NCBI RefSeq assembly: GCF_945957265.1
Contig: NZ_CAMFKO010000011.1
Location: 1-64,000, forward strand
DNA from: an uncultured Dechloromonas sp.
GTDB taxonomy: Bacteria; Pseudomonadota; Gammaproteobacteria; Burkholderiales; Rhodocyclaceae
Length of the DNA: 64,000 nucleotides
Reading direction: 5' to 3'
The notes beneath the pieces were generated by a model. The model did not search any database and was not told the origin of the DNA. It worked only from the letters and a program-made list of their open reading frames with translations. The position numbers and the translations under genes were made by a program. Below, in pieces: positions 62,999 through 64,000 of this stretch; the stretch's first letter is position 1; each line of letters begins with the position of its first letter.

Positions 62999-64000
62999 AT
63001 GCTCGACGCCAACATCAAGGCCCAGTTGTCGGCCTACCTCGAAAAACTGCAACGTCCGATCGAACTCGTCGCCTCCTTCGACGACAGTGCCAAGGCCCGC
63101 GAAATGCGCGACCTGCTGGTCGACATCGCCGGCCTCTCCGCCAAGGTCAGCCTGCGCGAGAACGGCAATGCCGCCCGCCGCCCCTCCTTCGCCATCGGCC
63201 TGCCGGGCGAAACGCCGCGCATCCACTTTGCCGGCATCCCGATGGGCCATGAATTCACCTCGCTCGTCCTCGCCCTGCTGCAGACCGGCGGCCACCCGCC
63301 CAAGGTCGAACAGTCGGTCATCGACCAGATCAAGGCCCTGCCCGGCAACTTCGACTTCGACACCTACATCTCGCTGTCCTGCCACAACTGCCCGGACGTC
63401 GTGCAGGCGCTCAACCTGATGGCCGTGCTCAACCCCGGCGTGACGAGCACGATGATCGACGGCGCGATGTTCCAGGACGAAGTGAACGCCCGCCAGATCA
63501 TGGCCGTGCCGACCACCTACCTGAACGGTGCCGAGTTCGGCGCCGGCCGCATGCTGATCGAGGAAATCCTCGCCAAGGTCGATACCGGTGCCGCCGCGCG
63601 CGCCGCCGAAGAACTCGGCAAGAAGGACGCCTTCGACGTGCTCGTCGTCGGCGGCGGCCCGGCCGGCGCGGCTGCGGCCATCTACGCCGCCCGCAAGGGG
63701 ATCCGCACCGGCATCGTCGCCGAGCGCTTCGGCGGCCAGGTCATGGATACGCTGGGCATCGAGAATTTCATCTCGGTCAGCCACACCGAAGGCCCGAAGC
63801 TGGTCGCCGCGCTGGAACAGCACGTCAAGGACTACGAGGTCGACGTGATGAACCTGCAGCGTGCCGCCAGGTTGACCCCCGGCGAACTGATCGAAGTGGA
63901 ACTCGACAATGGCGCCACGCTGAAGAGCAAGTCGGTCATCCTCGCCACCGGCGCCCGCTGGCGCGAGATGAACGTGCCCGGCGAAAAGGAATACAAGGCC
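62999..64000 (+). CDS. ahpF: Alkyl hydroperoxide reductase flavoprotein subunit (5' part)
   Basis: The NADH:AhpC reductase. The 334 codons present cover the N-terminal tandem thioredoxin-like domain with the CHNC disulfide ([11 protein letters not shown]) and the start of the FAD domain with [19 protein letters not shown] and [14 protein letters not shown] precedes the ATG at 62999. The gene runs off the window, so the NADH domain and second redox Cys pair are not seen. Confidence 0.95.
   Translation, partial: MLDANIKAQLSAYLEKLQRPIELVASFDDSAKAREMRDLLVDIAGLSAKVSLRENGNAARRPSFAIGLPGETPRIHFAGIPMGHEFTSLVLALLQTGGHPPKVEQSVIDQIKALPGNFDFDTYISLSCHNCPDVVQALNLMAVLNPGVTSTMIDGAMFQDEVNARQIMAVPTTYLNGAEFGAGRMLIEEILAKVDTGAAARAAEELGKKDAFDVLVVGGGPAGAAAAIYAARKGIRTGIVAERFGGQVMDTLGIENFISVSHTEGPKLVAALEQHVKDYEVDVMNLQRAARLTPGELIEVELDNGATLKSKSVILATGARWREMNVPGEKEYKA

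Overview
The window is a GC-rich chromosomal segment of a betaproteobacterium, most likely from the Rhodocyclales (Dechloromonas/Azonexus-like). The basis is the gene content and order (full dcw cluster followed by lpxC, an M23 peptidase/dciA pair, secA and argJ; an apaG-rpe-gph-trp neighbourhood; napDABC; ahpCF) and betaproteobacterial-type trimeric porins. The species assignment is inference. No rRNA, tRNA, insertion-sequence transposase or CRISPR array was seen.

Layout. 1-2900 (minus): erpA, a bactofilin, a small coiled-coil membrane protein and a general porin. 3072-5469 (minus): trpG-trpD-trpC. 5616-9250 (plus): a polyprenyl-phosphate glycosyltransferase, a periplasmic L-asparaginase and a second porin. 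9329-16345 (minus): an AauR/AauS-like sigma-54 two-component system, a MarC protein and a gltIJKL glutamate/aspartate ABC transporter. 16601-18887 (minus): gph, a previously unmarked 18-residue Trp-rich leader peptide and trpE. 18948-26436 (minus): pbpC and a giant alpha-2-macroglobulin. 26555-30635: rpe, the divergent apaG and a methyltransferase, an AI-2E-type permease, argJ. 30726-35078: secA, an M23 peptidase, dciA and a small membrane protein. 35085-52880 (minus): the division/cell wall cluster from mraZ to lpxC. 53184-57874 (minus): a diguanylate cyclase, dsbC, a ubiquinone hydroxylase, a disordered protein and an HU protein. 58091-62006 (minus): napDABC. 62313-64000 (plus): ahpC and the start of ahpF.

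How it works together. The acidic amino acid block looks like one regulon. Both ansB and gltI have near-perfect -24/-12 sigma-54 promoters, and each is preceded by TCGG-N4-CCGA dyads centred about 82-116 bp upstream, matching the kind of site used by AauR-type enhancer-binding proteins. Asparaginase would release aspartate in the periplasm, the porin would admit substrate, GltIJKL would import it, and the AauSR pair would sense it and control itself through the gltI promoter. The dcw cluster makes lipid II and builds the divisome; almost every junction is an ATGA overlap.

The most notable signals are: (1) a 269-bp nested inverted-repeat element between mraZ and rsmH whose 19-bp perfect arm buries the rsmH ribosome-binding site right up to its AUG; (2) a duplicated ftsW 3' end, where two copies encode the same last ten residues but differ at 8 of 10 sense codons, all synonymously, 107 bp apart at the one dcw junction that is not tightly packed; (3) a Trp-rich leader peptide between gph and trpE; and (4) an rpe-gph-trpEGDC gene set interrupted twice, once by the alpha-2-macroglobulin/pbpC pair and once by the sigma-54 acidic amino acid regulon.
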